In this document: positions 8,777-18,541 of the stretch, piece after piece
Layout of the letters: every line of letters starts with the position of its first letter
How positions within the stretch are numbered: position 1 is the first letter of the stretch
Assembly: GCF_008806595.1 (NCBI RefSeq)
Contig: NZ_VZRB01000006.1
Location: 284,881-348,880, forward strand
DNA length: 64,000 nucleotides
Origin: Streptomyces luteolifulvus
GTDB taxonomy: Bacteria > Actinomycetota > Actinomycetes > Streptomycetales > Streptomycetaceae
Direction of reading: 5' to 3'
The notes under the pieces: generated by a model
The model's input: the letters and a program-made list of their open reading frames with translations, nothing else
What the model was told of the DNA's origin: nothing
Database searches by the model: none
Program-made: the position numbers and the translations under genes

Positions 8777-9508
8777 GTGAGCGCACCGGAGATCCACCTG
8801 GAATTCGCCCCCGAGCTGGCCGTCTTCGTCCCGCAGGGGCGGCGGGACGGCGCGAGCGCGCTCGCCGTCGACGGACTCTCCTCCCTCGGCCATGTCGTCG
8901 AGTCGGCCGGCGTCCCGCTGACCGAGGTCGGCGTGCTCCTCGTCGACGGCCGCGAGGTCCCGGTGTCGTACATCCCGGCAGGCGGCGAATCCGTACGGGT
9001 ACGGACGGTCGAGCGGCCCCAGCGGGTACACGGCGCGCCCCTGCGCTTCCTCCTCGACGTCCACCTCGGAACCCTCGCCCGGCGGCTGCGCCTGCTGGGC
9101 GTGGACACGGCGTACGAGTCGACGGACATCGGCGACCCCGCCCTCGCCGCCCGCTCCGCCGCCGAGAAGCGGGTCATGCTCAGCCGCGACCGCGGCCTGC
9201 TGCGCCGCCGCGAACTGTGGGCGGGCGCCTTCGTCTACAGCACCCGCCCCGAGGAGCAACTGCGGGACGTCCTGGACCGGTTCCGGCCCGAGCTCAGGCC
9301 ATGGACCCGGTGCACCGCCTGCAACGGACTGCTCAAGGAGGCCACCAAGGAGGAGGTGGCGGACCAGTTGCAGGGCGGGACGCAGCGGTCGTACGACGTC
9401 TTCGCACAGTGCCGGCAGTGCGGGCGGGCGTACTGGAAGGGCGCGCACCACGAGCAGCTGGTGGCCATCGTGGAGCGCGCCCTGGACGAGTTCGCGGGTG
9501 AACGCTAG
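8777..9508 (+). CDS. Ubiquitin-like/Mut7-C RNase domain protein
   Basis: A 243-residue protein with two parts. Residues 1-85 resemble the beta-grasp ubiquitin-like domain that precedes Mut7-C in bacteria. Residues 90-240 form a PIN-like Mut7-C domain: FLLDVHLGTLARRLRLLGVDTAY, VMLSRDRGLLRRRELW, and two CxxC knuckles (CTACNGLL, CRQCGRAYW) that should bind zinc. The Asp residues of the LLDVH and SRDRG segments fit a metal-dependent nuclease site. It starts at a GTG. Its stop overlaps the convergent radical-oxidase stop within a CTAG at 9505-9508. The RNA substrate is not known. Confidence 0.85.
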   Translation: MSAPEIHLEFAPELAVFVPQGRRDGASALAVDGLSSLGHVVESAGVPLTEVGVLLVDGREVPVSYIPAGGESVRVRTVERPQRVHGAPLRFLLDVHLGTLARRLRLLGVDTAYESTDIGDPALAARSAAEKRVMLSRDRGLLRRRELWAGAFVYSTRPEEQLRDVLDRFRPELRPWTRCTACNGLLKEATKEEVADQLQGGTQRSYDVFAQCRQCGRAYWKGAHHEQLVAIVERALDEFAGER

Positions 9509-11937
9509 CTCTTTGTCACGTCGGCCTTTCCGCAGGCGATTCCGTCCCGGTTGCGGTCCAGGCCCAGCGGGTCGTCCCTGCCGTTGATCTTCAGCCGGCC
9601 GTAGTCGTTCTTCTTCAGCCAGGCGCACCGCGCGGCCGTCGTCTTCTTCACCTTCGCCGGGAAGGCGGTCGGCACACACACATTGATCGAGCCGTAGTGC
9701 CGGTCGCAGCCGGAGACGGTGACGGGCACCTTCTGCGAGGTCCGCTTCTTCCCGGGCTTGGTGACCTTGCCCTCCAGCGAGTCGGCGAAGGAGTGGACGT
9801 GCGCCGAGGCGTCGGTGGCGCTCAGCGCCTGCGGGCCCTGGAGGTGCACCCACTTCGCCACCGACGGCACGCCGTTCGCGTCCACCGCGAAGAGCATGTA
9901 CCAGCCGGGCGGGGCCAGGTTGGGGTTGCTCGTCACGTTCAGGTCGACGTTGTTGCCGTCCACCGACAGCGGCAGGTCCACGAACCGCTGGTTCGGGTCC
10001 GAGGAGTGGGTCACCGCCGCCGGGCGGATCAGCTCGGCCTTGGCGACGGGCCGGTCGACGGTGATCCGCTGGGTGTCGCCGTAGTTCCACTCGGTGTCGA
10101 TCACCGAAGTGATCGTCGGACGCGTGCCCTTGAGCAGATAGGGCGGCGTGTAGATGGACACGTTGTGGTTCCAGGTGCCGTTGCCCGGGTTGTCGCCGGT
10201 CGACATCACCCGCCCGTCGGGCAGCAGGAACGACGACGAGTGGTAGCCGCGGGCCTGCGGGTCGGCGGCCACCGGGTCGAAGGTGTTGCTCTCCGGGTCG
10301 TAGATCGACGACTCGAAGACCGGATCGGCCCGGTTGTGCAGCGCGCCACCCGTCTCCAGGACCTTGCCGTCGGGCAGCAGTACGGCGGACACGTACATCT
10401 TGCCCTGGTTGCCGGTCTGGGCGACCTTGCCGTTGCCGAGGTCGACCGTGCCCTGCGGGATCGGCGGGCCGGCCACATAGGACGGGTTGGCCTGCTTGAG
10501 GTCGATGATGTCGGTCAGCCGGTTGGCGTCAGGGTTGGAGTCGATGTTGCCGCCGCCGAGGGTGAGGACCTTCTGGTCCTGCGCCGGGGGCAGCAGCACG
10601 CTCGCCGACTGGTCGCGCTCGTCCTTGTTCCTGAGGCCCGGGATCTGCGTGATCGTGTTGGCGTCGTAGTCGTAGACCGCCGAGCCGGTGCCCGGGATGT
10701 TGTTGCCGAAGACATGACTTCCGGAGTAGAAGAGGCGGCCGTCCTGCATCAGGATCATCGACGGGTACAGACCCCAGAACGACCAGGTCTGGTTGACCTT
10801 CCACAGCGGCTGCCACTGCTGGTCCTTGTCCGACCAGTACTCGGCGGTCACCGAGCCGGACGAGTCCTCGCGCAGCCCGCCGAAGGAGATGACGTCACCG
10901 TTGCCGAGCTCGGTCGCCGACGGGTACCAGTGGCCGTCGTTCATGTTGTTGGTCTTGCTGTAGGTCTCGGTGACCGGGTCGAAGATGTACGAGTCCTTGA
11001 AGCCCTCGTAGCCGTGCCCGCCCGGCACCGGGTACGCCTTGTTGCCGCTCATCACCAGCACGCGCCCGTCCTGGAGCTGGACGTGGCCGGCGCAGAACAT
11101 GTCCTTCGGCGTGGGGACGACCTTGTAGCTGCCGGTGGCCGGGTTGTAGACGGCGCTGGTGAACGTGCCCGCGTTGAACTGCTCCTCGCTGTTGCCGGAG
11201 CCCGCGATCAGCAGCACCTTGCCGTTCTTCAGGACGACGGAGTGCATCGAGCGGACCGGGTTCTGCGTGGGCAGCACATCCCACTTGCCGTTGGCGCACT
11301 CCTCGGCCGTGCCGGTGCAGGCCGCGGGCGGCAGGACGTCGGGGACCTGCTCCATCGTGTAGTCGTCGGTCGTCGCCGAGCCGGTGCCGTACACCGACAC
11401 ACCCCAGGTGATGCGGTCCGTGCCGGCCGGGATCTCGGGGGTGCGGACCGTGGCCTGCGTCCAGTTCCCCTGCATCTCCAGCGTCTTGAGGTCGGTCCAG
11501 TACTGCCAGCCGGCGGTCGTGTCGTGCCGGAACAGGGTGACGTTCGCGTCCGGGGTGGTCGTCTTGTACCAGAGCGACAGGTCGTACTGCTTGCCCGCCG
11601 TCACCACCGGCGCGCACTCCGTCGACTCGGTGATCAGCGCCTTGCGGTCGCCGTCGACCCGGCGGGTCAGCTCGACCTTCATGGCCTTGCCGCCGGAGTG
11701 GGCGTCGGAGGTGTGGGTGAAGGTGAAGTCGTTGTCGCCCCAGCCGGACTTCTCCCAGCAGTACGGCATCCCGTCCGCGCCGGCCGTCTCGAACCCGGGG
11801 TTCTTGACCAGGTTGGCGGCCGCCGCGGACTGCGGCGAGGTGAGCAGAAGACCGGCGGTCAGGGCGCCCACCCCGACCAGTGCCGTCCTTCTTCGGAGTC
11901 TGTTCGGACTGTGGCTGGTCACGCGGGGTTGTGTCAC
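9505..11937 (-). CDS. Secreted copper radical oxidase (galactose-oxidase/GlxA-like) with N-terminal carbohydrate-binding and C-terminal excalibur domains
   Basis: An 810-residue exported enzyme. The signal peptide has a Tat-like RLRRRTALVG start and ends near AAAAN. Next comes a jelly-roll carbohydrate-binding-like domain (about 42-195, NLVKNPGFETAG), then the kelch-type propeller of galactose oxidase and its C-terminal immunoglobulin-like domain (to about 730). All expected copper and cofactor residues are present: C282 (DMFCAGH) for the Cys-Tyr crosslink, Y338 (HWYPSAT), the axial pair Y565-H566 (RGYHSSS) and H644 (VTHSSDPNQR). The end is an excalibur-type motif (GLDRNRDGIACG). It should oxidise an alcohol on a glycan to an aldehyde with release of H2O2. 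It lies 31 bases after three glycosyltransferase genes, so it is probably the last gene of their operon. It starts at GTG. Confidence 0.9.
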   Translation of the reverse strand: MTQPRVTSHSPNRLRRRTALVGVGALTAGLLLTSPQSAAAANLVKNPGFETAGADGMPYCWEKSGWGDNDFTFTHTSDAHSGGKAMKVELTRRVDGDRKALITESTECAPVVTAGKQYDLSLWYKTTTPDANVTLFRHDTTAGWQYWTDLKTLEMQGNWTQATVRTPEIPAGTDRITWGVSVYGTGSATTDDYTMEQVPDVLPPAACTGTAEECANGKWDVLPTQNPVRSMHSVVLKNGKVLLIAGSGNSEEQFNAGTFTSAVYNPATGSYKVVPTPKDMFCAGHVQLQDGRVLVMSGNKAYPVPGGHGYEGFKDSYIFDPVTETYSKTNNMNDGHWYPSATELGNGDVISFGGLREDSSGSVTAEYWSDKDQQWQPLWKVNQTWSFWGLYPSMILMQDGRLFYSGSHVFGNNIPGTGSAVYDYDANTITQIPGLRNKDERDQSASVLLPPAQDQKVLTLGGGNIDSNPDANRLTDIIDLKQANPSYVAGPPIPQGTVDLGNGKVAQTGNQGKMYVSAVLLPDGKVLETGGALHNRADPVFESSIYDPESNTFDPVAADPQARGYHSSSFLLPDGRVMSTGDNPGNGTWNHNVSIYTPPYLLKGTRPTITSVIDTEWNYGDTQRITVDRPVAKAELIRPAAVTHSSDPNQRFVDLPLSVDGNNVDLNVTSNPNLAPPGWYMLFAVDANGVPSVAKWVHLQGPQALSATDASAHVHSFADSLEGKVTKPGKKRTSQKVPVTVSGCDRHYGSINVCVPTAFPAKVKKTTAARCAWLKKNDYGRLKINGRDDPLGLDRNRDGIACGKADVTKS

Positions 11938-11968
11938 GTGGTTCTCCTTGCTGTGCGGCTCCTGTGCT

Positions 11969-13192
11969 TCATCGGGCGGCCCTGCGCACTCCCCTGCGCG
12001 GCAGATAGACCAGCGCCTCGGTCCCCACGAAGCGCAGAACGAAGGTCGTCACCAGCGCGAGCGCGGTGGCGGACAGTGCACCCATCCCGAGCCGGTGCAC
12101 GAACAGGGCGATCAGCGGGATGCGCAGCACCAGGTCGGCGTTGGCGAGCAGCGCGAACCGGCCGACCCGGTCCCACCAGCGCCGGTGCTCGCGGCGGTCG
12201 CGGAACAGCAGATGCTCGATGAGCACGAAGTTCCAGGCGACGCCCAGCTGGTTGGCGAGGATCTCGGCCGGTACGTAGTGCATGCCGAGCGCGGTGAGCG
12301 CCCACAGCCCGAGCAGGTTGGGCACGAACCCGGTCAGGCCGATCAGACCGAAGCCGACCATGCGCGCCACGGGCGAGGCGGTCCGCAGGCCGACCAGATG
12401 GCGCAGAAAGCGGAAGCCCTCCTGGGCGCTCGACTTGGACTCCCCGGCGAACCGGTCCTGGAAGACGAACGGCACCTCGGCGACCTCGCGCGGGCGGCTG
12501 CGCACCGCGAGTTCGAGGAGGATCTTGTAGCCGAGGGGCCTCAGGACGTCCGCGGTCACGGCGCTGCGGCGGATCGCGAAGAAGCCGCTCATCGGGTCGG
12601 AGATGCCGTGCAGCTTGCGCGGGAAGAGGGACTTGGTGAGCCAGGTCGCACCCCGCGAGACGGCCACCCGGTAGCTGCCCGCGAGCCCGGCGCGGCTGCC
12701 GCCCTTGATGTAGCGGGAGGCGACGACCAGGCCGGCGTTCGCCCGCTCGCCGGTGGCGACGAGTTCCGGCACCAGCGACGGCGGATGCTGGCAGTCGCCG
12801 TCCATGACGACGATCCAGTCGGACGTGGCCGCCTTCATCCCCTCGACGACCGCCCCGCCGAGGCCGCCCACCGGCTCGTCCCGGTGCAGCACCGTGACCG
12901 GGAACGGGCAGTCCTTGGCCGCCTCGCGGATGACCTCGGGGGTGTCGTCGGTGGAGTCGTCCACGAACACGACCTCGCAGGGCAGCCGCGACGGCACCGA
13001 CTCGGTGATCTGGCGCAGCAACTGCCGTACGTTCGCCGACTCGTTGAAGGTCGGCACGACGATCGTGACCGCACCCGGTTCCGCCACGTCATCCTGGCTC
13101 GTCCGCCCCCGGGGCGCTTCGGCCGGTGCTTTCGCGGCGGCCCGGACGGCCGGATCGTTCAGCCGTCCCGGGACGGTGTAGTCCTGGCTCAT
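11969..13192 (-). CDS. Polyprenol-phosphate glycosyltransferase (GT2) fused to GtrA-like membrane domain
   Basis: 407 residues. Residues 40-265 form a dolichol-phosphate-mannose-synthase-type GT2 domain (TIVVPTFNESANV, VVFVDDSTDDT, DGDCQHPP with the metal-binding D131-x-D133, SGFFAIRR). Residues about 270-400 are a GtrA-like domain with four membrane helices. Such fusions transfer a sugar to a polyprenyl phosphate and may help flip it, giving a donor for GT-C enzymes. That suits its partner, the GT39-like protein encoded just upstream. The ATG overlaps the upstream stop as ATGA (4 bases), so translation is coupled. Confidence 0.88.
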   Translation of the reverse strand: MSQDYTVPGRLNDPAVRAAAKAPAEAPRGRTSQDDVAEPGAVTIVVPTFNESANVRQLLRQITESVPSRLPCEVVFVDDSTDDTPEVIREAAKDCPFPVTVLHRDEPVGGLGGAVVEGMKAATSDWIVVMDGDCQHPPSLVPELVATGERANAGLVVASRYIKGGSRAGLAGSYRVAVSRGATWLTKSLFPRKLHGISDPMSGFFAIRRSAVTADVLRPLGYKILLELAVRSRPREVAEVPFVFQDRFAGESKSSAQEGFRFLRHLVGLRTASPVARMVGFGLIGLTGFVPNLLGLWALTALGMHYVPAEILANQLGVAWNFVLIEHLLFRDRREHRRWWDRVGRFALLANADLVLRIPLIALFVHRLGMGALSATALALVTTFVLRFVGTEALVYLPRRGVRRAAR

Positions 13193-14853
13193 CGCTCGCC
13201 TCCCGAGGCGCTGCCCGTGGTCTGGATCTGCCGGATCTCGATCCGGTCCTCGCCCGTGCCGAAGGTGGCGACCGGCGTCGAGTGCTGGATGGCCGCCTTG
13301 ACGTTGGGCAGGTCGACCGCGTCGCGCCGCACCGTCGGGGAGGCCACGACGTAGTCGAGGTCCTTCCAGCCGCGGGGCATCGTCTTCGTCACGGCGGGGT
13401 CCAGGTCGGCCTTGTAGAACCAGATGACGCCGAGCCCGGGCTCGTACCCGGCGTGCACCAGGTCCAGCCAGAGCGCGTCGTCGACGAGGACGCGCGTGTC
13501 GGTCGGGTCGTCCACCTCCGTGGCCAGCCACTTCGAGGCGGCCCGGTAGGGGGCGTTGGCGTCGGCGGTGACGGCGACGCGGTCGCCCTCGTACCAGTGG
13601 GGAACGACATAGGCGCCGGCGGCGAGCGCGAGAGCGGCCGCGAGCGCGTACCGGCCTGAAGTGACGAACCGCTTCTCGCCGGTGCTCCGCCATCGGCGCA
13701 GCACCGCGTGGGCGACCGAGGCGGTCCCTCCGGCGAGGACGAGGGCGAGGAAGGGCAGGGCCTGGATGATGTACATCGCGGGCAGATAGCCGTTGGGGCG
13801 CATCGCGACCACGGCGAGGATCGCCACGGCCAGGCACGGGCCGGCCAGCGCGCGGGCGGTCACCGACCAGCGCCAGGTGGCCAGGAGCAGCAGGGCACCC
13901 GCGAGACCGCCGACGATCAGTACCCGGTCGTAGTACAGCCACGACTGGAGCACGCCCCACGAACCGGAGCCCCGGTCGAGGATGAAGCCCGAACCCGGCC
14001 TGGTCATCTGGTACTTGAGGCCGTCGATGAGCGAGACATGACCGCCGCCCGGGAAGAGCTCGCCCTTGAGGACGGCGAACAGCGGGTACGAGAAGCCGAT
14101 CAGCGCGCAGGCGGTGATCGCGCCCGTCAGCGCGAACTTCCGGGTGTCGCGGTGGCCGTGCCGCCACATCGTCAGCAGGACGGCGGGCAGGATGACGAGC
14201 ATCGTCTCCTTGGTGAGGACGGCCGTGGCGGCCGCGATGCCCGCGCCGAAGTGGTGCCAGAGATGCCGGCTCGGCGAGGCGGCGAGAGTGAACGCCAGGA
14301 GCGTCCACATCACCGCGAGGTTGTCCAGGAAGATCTCACGCTGGAGCACCACCGACAGCGGCGACAGCCCGAAGATCACCATGCCGAGCCCGGCGGCCCA
14401 GCGCGGCAGCGACAGCCGGCGCCCGAGCACGAAGACCAGGACCGCGCTGACACCGCTGATCACCAGCATCATGACGCGCATCGAGCCGACGGTCATCGAC
14501 TCGGGGCTGATCAGCGACGGTATCCAGGTCAGTACGGCTATCTGGATCCAGCCGAGGGGCGGATGGTCGTACCAGTACGTGTAGTGGGCGAGGCCCTTGC
14601 CCTGCTGGACCGCCCAGGCCTGGGCGAGGTAGGTGCCCTCGTCGTCGCTGAGCGTGGGATAGGAGCCGATGTTCCAACCCTGCACGACGAGGATCGCCAC
14701 CAGGAGCGCACCGCACAGGAGAAGGTCGGGCCGGGAGGAGCGGAGCCGCGTCGGCTTCGGCGGAGTTGTTCGACCGGTCGAACGCTCCTCAGGCGCAGGT
14801 TGCCGTTGCGCGGGGACCTTGGCAGTGGTCACCGCGGGAAGGGTGGAGGTCAC
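13189..14853 (-). CDS. GT-C fold glycosyltransferase, ArnT/PMT (GT39) family
   Basis: A 554-residue polytopic protein with about 11-12 membrane helices after a charged N-terminus. The acidic motif LSDDEGTYLAQAWA in the first external loop is the typical GT-C catalytic Asp/Glu site, and YDHPPLGWIQIAVLTW is the second family hallmark. Such enzymes take a sugar from a polyprenyl-phosphate donor and add it to an extracytoplasmic acceptor (lipid, protein or glycan). The C-terminal ~150 residues form a soluble external domain. The gene overlaps both neighbours by 4 bases (GTGA at 14850-14853 and ATGA at 13189-13192), showing a single operon. Donor and acceptor are unknown. Confidence 0.88.
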   Translation of the reverse strand: MTSTLPAVTTAKVPAQRQPAPEERSTGRTTPPKPTRLRSSRPDLLLCGALLVAILVVQGWNIGSYPTLSDDEGTYLAQAWAVQQGKGLAHYTYWYDHPPLGWIQIAVLTWIPSLISPESMTVGSMRVMMLVISGVSAVLVFVLGRRLSLPRWAAGLGMVIFGLSPLSVVLQREIFLDNLAVMWTLLAFTLAASPSRHLWHHFGAGIAAATAVLTKETMLVILPAVLLTMWRHGHRDTRKFALTGAITACALIGFSYPLFAVLKGELFPGGGHVSLIDGLKYQMTRPGSGFILDRGSGSWGVLQSWLYYDRVLIVGGLAGALLLLATWRWSVTARALAGPCLAVAILAVVAMRPNGYLPAMYIIQALPFLALVLAGGTASVAHAVLRRWRSTGEKRFVTSGRYALAAALALAAGAYVVPHWYEGDRVAVTADANAPYRAASKWLATEVDDPTDTRVLVDDALWLDLVHAGYEPGLGVIWFYKADLDPAVTKTMPRGWKDLDYVVASPTVRRDAVDLPNVKAAIQHSTPVATFGTGEDRIEIRQIQTTGSASGGER

Positions 14854-16163
14854 GCAGGAACGTCCTCTCGGGACTCTTGGATCACGTCGGCCTCGGTGAG
14901 GTGAGCGCCGACATGAGTGGTCAACTCCCAGTCGTTCTGGCCGCGCTGCTCACGCCACACGGCGCGTACGGCGGCCCCGGCGAGGAGGACCTGATAGAAG
15001 GGGCCGCCCACGAGGAGCTTGACGTAGTGGACGAAGCGGACTCGGAGCCCGTACTGCTTGCCGAAGTCGTGCAGTCCCACGATTTCGAAGACAAAGGTCA
15101 CCAGCGCGGTGACGGCCGGCAGGAACGTGATGAACGCGACCCCGACCGGCACATCGAGAAAGAGGGCGATCGCCACATTGAGCGGGATGACGACACCGGA
15201 GAAGGCCTGGAAGAACGGCGTCATCAGCGTGTACCGGGCGAGCAGCCGCTGCCCGAAGCCCGGGAGCTGCTTCCAGTCCTTCTTCCGGTAGACCTGAAGG
15301 AAGCCCTGGTTCCAGCGGGTGCGCTGCTTGAGCAGGGACATCAGCGAGCCCGGGGTCTCCTCACGGGTCACCATGTCGGAGTCGTAGGCGACGACGACCT
15401 TCTTGCCGACGCTGGACAGCCGCACACCGAGGTCGCAGTCCTCGGCGAGGCAGTTGGGGTCCCACCCGTCGGCCTCTCGGAGCACATCGGTCCGTACGAA
15501 GACGGTGTTGCCGCCGAGCGGGATGAACCCCTTCTGGGCATGCAGATGCAGCCGGGAGCGGAACCAGAAGAAGTACTCCAGGCAGTTGCGCAGGCTGTAC
15601 CAGCTGGAGTGGAAGTTGATCAGCTGCACCCCGCCCTGGACGACGTCCGCGCCGGTGGTCCGGAACGCGTGGTCCACATGGGCGAGCAGCTCCGGGTGGA
15701 CCTGGTCCTCGGCGTCGAAGACCCCGACGACATCGCCGCGGCAGTGCGGCAGCGCCGTGTTCATGGCCTTCGGCTTGTTCTTCTTCTCATGGGTGTCGAC
15801 GACGACACGGACGCGGGCATCGCGTTCGGCGGCCCTCTCGGCCACCGCCGTGGTCTCGGGGTCGTCGTGCCCCACGATGACGATGATCTCGAAATCGGTG
15901 TGTGTGGACTCCAGCAGCCGCTGGATGGTGTGGTCCAGCACGGCCTGCTCGTGCCGCGCCGGAAGCAGCAGCGAGAAGGAGACGTGCTGGTCACCGTCCG
16001 GACTGCTGAAACGGGTGGAGGCGAGCACTTCGGGCGTACGCCACGCGTGCATCTGCCACCACAAGGTGAAGGCAGCCATCCAGAACAAGGCCAGCGAGAC
16101 AGCAGCAATGAAGACAGACGTCAACAACCAGATCCCCCCAGATCCCAAAGCCCCCTGTCGCAA
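14850..16163 (-). CDS. Processive-type membrane glycosyltransferase (GT2, cellulose/hyaluronan-synthase-like)
   Basis: 437 residues. One or two N-terminal helices (about 10-36) precede a cytoplasmic GT2 domain with all synthase motifs: LLLPARHE, KNKPKAMNTAL, DAED (150-153), E241-D242 (LAEDCDLG) and QRTRW (280-284). A cluster of C-terminal helices (about 305-400) follows. The Q-x-x-R-W motif is typical of processive enzymes that polymerise and extrude beta-glycans. It is the first gene of the operon leading to the copper radical oxidase, as cslA stands beside glxA in other Streptomyces loci. The start is uncertain: a TTG at 16163 is the first in-frame option, with no clear ribosome site. Confidence 0.88.
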   Translation of the reverse strand: MRQGALGSGGIWLLTSVFIAAVSLALFWMAAFTLWWQMHAWRTPEVLASTRFSSPDGDQHVSFSLLLPARHEQAVLDHTIQRLLESTHTDFEIIVIVGHDDPETTAVAERAAERDARVRVVVDTHEKKNKPKAMNTALPHCRGDVVGVFDAEDQVHPELLAHVDHAFRTTGADVVQGGVQLINFHSSWYSLRNCLEYFFWFRSRLHLHAQKGFIPLGGNTVFVRTDVLREADGWDPNCLAEDCDLGVRLSSVGKKVVVAYDSDMVTREETPGSLMSLLKQRTRWNQGFLQVYRKKDWKQLPGFGQRLLARYTLMTPFFQAFSGVVIPLNVAIALFLDVPVGVAFITFLPAVTALVTFVFEIVGLHDFGKQYGLRVRFVHYVKLLVGGPFYQVLLAGAAVRAVWREQRGQNDWELTTHVGAHLTEADVIQESREDVPA

Positions 16164-16227
16164 CGGTGAGTCACATCCGTCGCGTCACTGTGGAGAGAGT
16201 AAGGGGGAACTGTGAAGCGTGAGAGCT

Positions 16228-16254
16228 GTTCCGATAAATAGAGTGTTTCGGAAC
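16228..16254. promoter_or_regulatory. Inverted repeat GTTCCGA-N13-TCGGAAC upstream of the glycosyltransferase operon
   Basis: Seven-base perfect arms surround an unusually AT-rich centre (TAAATAGAGTGT) about 65 bases before the first gene. The AT-rich patch marks a likely promoter/operator, although I cannot fit a clean -35/-10 pair. Confidence 0.4.
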
Positions 16255-16341
16255 GGTGCGGGGGCTAGCGGGAGGTATCCGAACACGCAGCCCATTTGGG
16301 CGTGCGGAATAAGCCCCTCCACGCCTGTTTTCCTGCTGTTT

Positions 16342-18375
16342 TCAGCCGCTCAACGCGGTACGCAGCCGCTCAGGTTCGGTCGTCGGGGCATCACAGGTGA
16401 AATTACGGCAGACATAAGCGGTTGGTTCACCGTGCAGCAGGGGCCGGTCGGCGAGCAGCGGGAACTCGTCACTCTCCGGAGTCCCGACCGCCACGACCGC
16501 GCCCGGAGCCTGGCCGAGAAGTGCCGTACGGTGCAGGGACTTTGTGCCCTCGTCGTCCAGGCCCGGGCCCACGACAGCGACCTCGCGCGGCCCGTCCAGC
16601 AGCGCCTCGGCGACCGCGAGCCCCCAGCCGATGAACCGGGGCACCCGCGGGCCGAGCGCCTTGACGACGCCCAACGCCCGCTCGGCGGCGGTGCGATGCG
16701 GCTCCGAACCGGTGTGGGCGGCATAGCCCAGCAGGGCGCCCGCGGCGGCGGTCCAGCCGGACGGGGTGGCGTTGTCCGTCGGATCCTGCGGCCGGCGGAT
16801 CAACTGCTCGGCGTCGGCGGCGGTGTCGTACAGCGCACCCGACTCCGGGTCGGCGAACCGGTCGAGGACATGATCGAGCAGCAGCCCGGCGAACTCCAGC
16901 CACACGCCCTCCCCGGTGACGGAGGCCAGCGCGAGGAAACCCTCCGCCACATCGGCGTAGTCCTCCAACACACCCGCGTTCGCGCCCATGTGACCGTCCT
17001 TGCTGGTCCGGGCGAGACGGGCGTGGTCGTCCAGGTGCAGCCGTACGAGCAGATCCGCTGCGCCGAGCGCGGCCTCCACCAGGTCGGGACGGTCGAAGTA
17101 GGCACCGGTCTCGGCCAGCGCGGCGACGGCGAGCCCGTTCCAGGCGGCGACGACCTTGTCGTCGCGGCCGGGGGCGGGACGGGCCGACCGGGCCCCGAGC
17201 AGCCTGTCGCGGATGCCCGCGATCCTGCCGGCGTCGAACACACCCTCGTCCTGAGGCAGTTGCAGGACGGAGGCGCCCTGCTCGAACGTGCCCTCCCCGG
17301 TCACCCCGAAGTGCTGGGCCGCGAGCTCGGCGTCCTCCTCCCCGAGGACCTCGCGCAACTGCTGCGGCGTCCATACGTAGTAGGCGCCCTCGACGTGCTT
17401 CCCGCTTCCGTCGTCACTGTCGGCGTCGAGCGCGGAGGCGAACCCGCCCTCGGCGGTGCGCAGTTCACGCACCATGAAGTCCGCGGTCTCCACAGCGACC
17501 CGACGGGCGAGCTCGGACCCGGTGGCTCGCCACAGATGGGCGTAGACACGGCAGAGCAGGGCGTTGTCGTACAGCATCTTCTCGAAGTGGGGCACGACCC
17601 AGTCCCGGTCGACGGAGTATCGGGCGAACCCACCGCCGAGCTGGTCGTAGATACCGCCACGCGCCATGCGCTCGCAGGTGTCGACGGCCATCTGCAGCGC
17701 CCCCTCGGCCCCGGTCCGCGCATGGTGCCGCAGCAGGAACTCGATCACCATGGACGGCGGAAACTTGGGCGCCCCGCCGAACCCGCCGCGCCGCGGGTCG
17801 TACTCCCGGGTCAGCCCGAGCAGCGCCCCCGCAAGCTCCTCCTCACCGGGCGCACTGCTGTCGCCGTAACCGATCTCCCGCCCCGCCAGATCCCGTACGA
17901 TCTTCCCGGCCACCTCGGCGACCTCGTCCCGCCGCTCGGCCCAGGCACTGCGCACGCCTTCCAGCACCTGCCGGAACGAGGGCATGCCGTGCCGGGGCGC
18001 CGGCGGAAAGTACGTCCCGAAGTAGAACGGCTCGGCCTCCGGAGTCATGAACACGGTCATGGGCCACCCGCCCTGCCCGGTCGCCGCCTGCACGGCCTCC
18101 ATGTAGACGGCGTCCACGTCGGGGCGCTCTTCCCGGTCGACCTTGATGTTCACGAAGTGGTCGTTCATGTAGGCGGCGACCGCTTCGTCCTCGAAGCTCT
18201 CCGTGGCGAGGACATGGCACCAGTGACAACTCGAATAGCCGACACTCAGCAGCACCGGTACGCCCCGCCGCCGGGCCTCCTCAAACGCCTCCGCCGACCA
18301 GGGCCACCAATCGACGGGATTGTCGGCGTGCTGGAGGAGATACGGGGAGGTCTCATGAGCCAGTCGGTTCGGCAT
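16342..18375 (-). CDS. Thioredoxin-fold/(alpha/alpha)6-barrel protein, YyaL/SSP411 family
   Basis: 677 residues, normal for the family. The N-terminal thioredoxin-like domain has the signature [16 protein letters not shown] followed by SSCHWCHVL (C50, C53). [12 protein letters not shown] and FYFGTYFPP are also conserved. The remainder resembles a six-helical-hairpin glycosidase-like barrel. Family members are widespread but poorly characterised; the CxxC suggests redox or metal-linked activity. The chosen start, [11 protein letters not shown] at 18375, is where homology begins. It is divergent from the STAND NTPase gene with 166 bases between them. It ends about 180 bases before the start of the glycosyltransferase operon. 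Confidence 0.9.
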   Translation of the reverse strand: MPNRLAHETSPYLLQHADNPVDWWPWSAEAFEEARRRGVPVLLSVGYSSCHWCHVLATESFEDEAVAAYMNDHFVNIKVDREERPDVDAVYMEAVQAATGQGGWPMTVFMTPEAEPFYFGTYFPPAPRHGMPSFRQVLEGVRSAWAERRDEVAEVAGKIVRDLAGREIGYGDSSAPGEEELAGALLGLTREYDPRRGGFGGAPKFPPSMVIEFLLRHHARTGAEGALQMAVDTCERMARGGIYDQLGGGFARYSVDRDWVVPHFEKMLYDNALLCRVYAHLWRATGSELARRVAVETADFMVRELRTAEGGFASALDADSDDGSGKHVEGAYYVWTPQQLREVLGEEDAELAAQHFGVTGEGTFEQGASVLQLPQDEGVFDAGRIAGIRDRLLGARSARPAPGRDDKVVAAWNGLAVAALAETGAYFDRPDLVEAALGAADLLVRLHLDDHARLARTSKDGHMGANAGVLEDYADVAEGFLALASVTGEGVWLEFAGLLLDHVLDRFADPESGALYDTAADAEQLIRRPQDPTDNATPSGWTAAAGALLGYAAHTGSEPHRTAAERALGVVKALGPRVPRFIGWGLAVAEALLDGPREVAVVGPGLDDEGTKSLHRTALLGQAPGAVVAVGTPESDEFPLLADRPLLHGEPTAYVCRNFTCDAPTTEPERLRTALSG

Positions 18376-18541
18376 ACCTCCATCCTGCCGCAGCACCCCG
18401 GGAACATCGGACAGCCGCCCGTGGCGCGGCCCGTCCTGGGCCGTTTCGTCACACGTCCCCCTGATTCCGCCCCCTCCCCTCCACGCTCCGTGCACAGCAC
18501 ACTTGACCAAGAAACCCGTTGCCACCGAAGGGGGACGTGAC

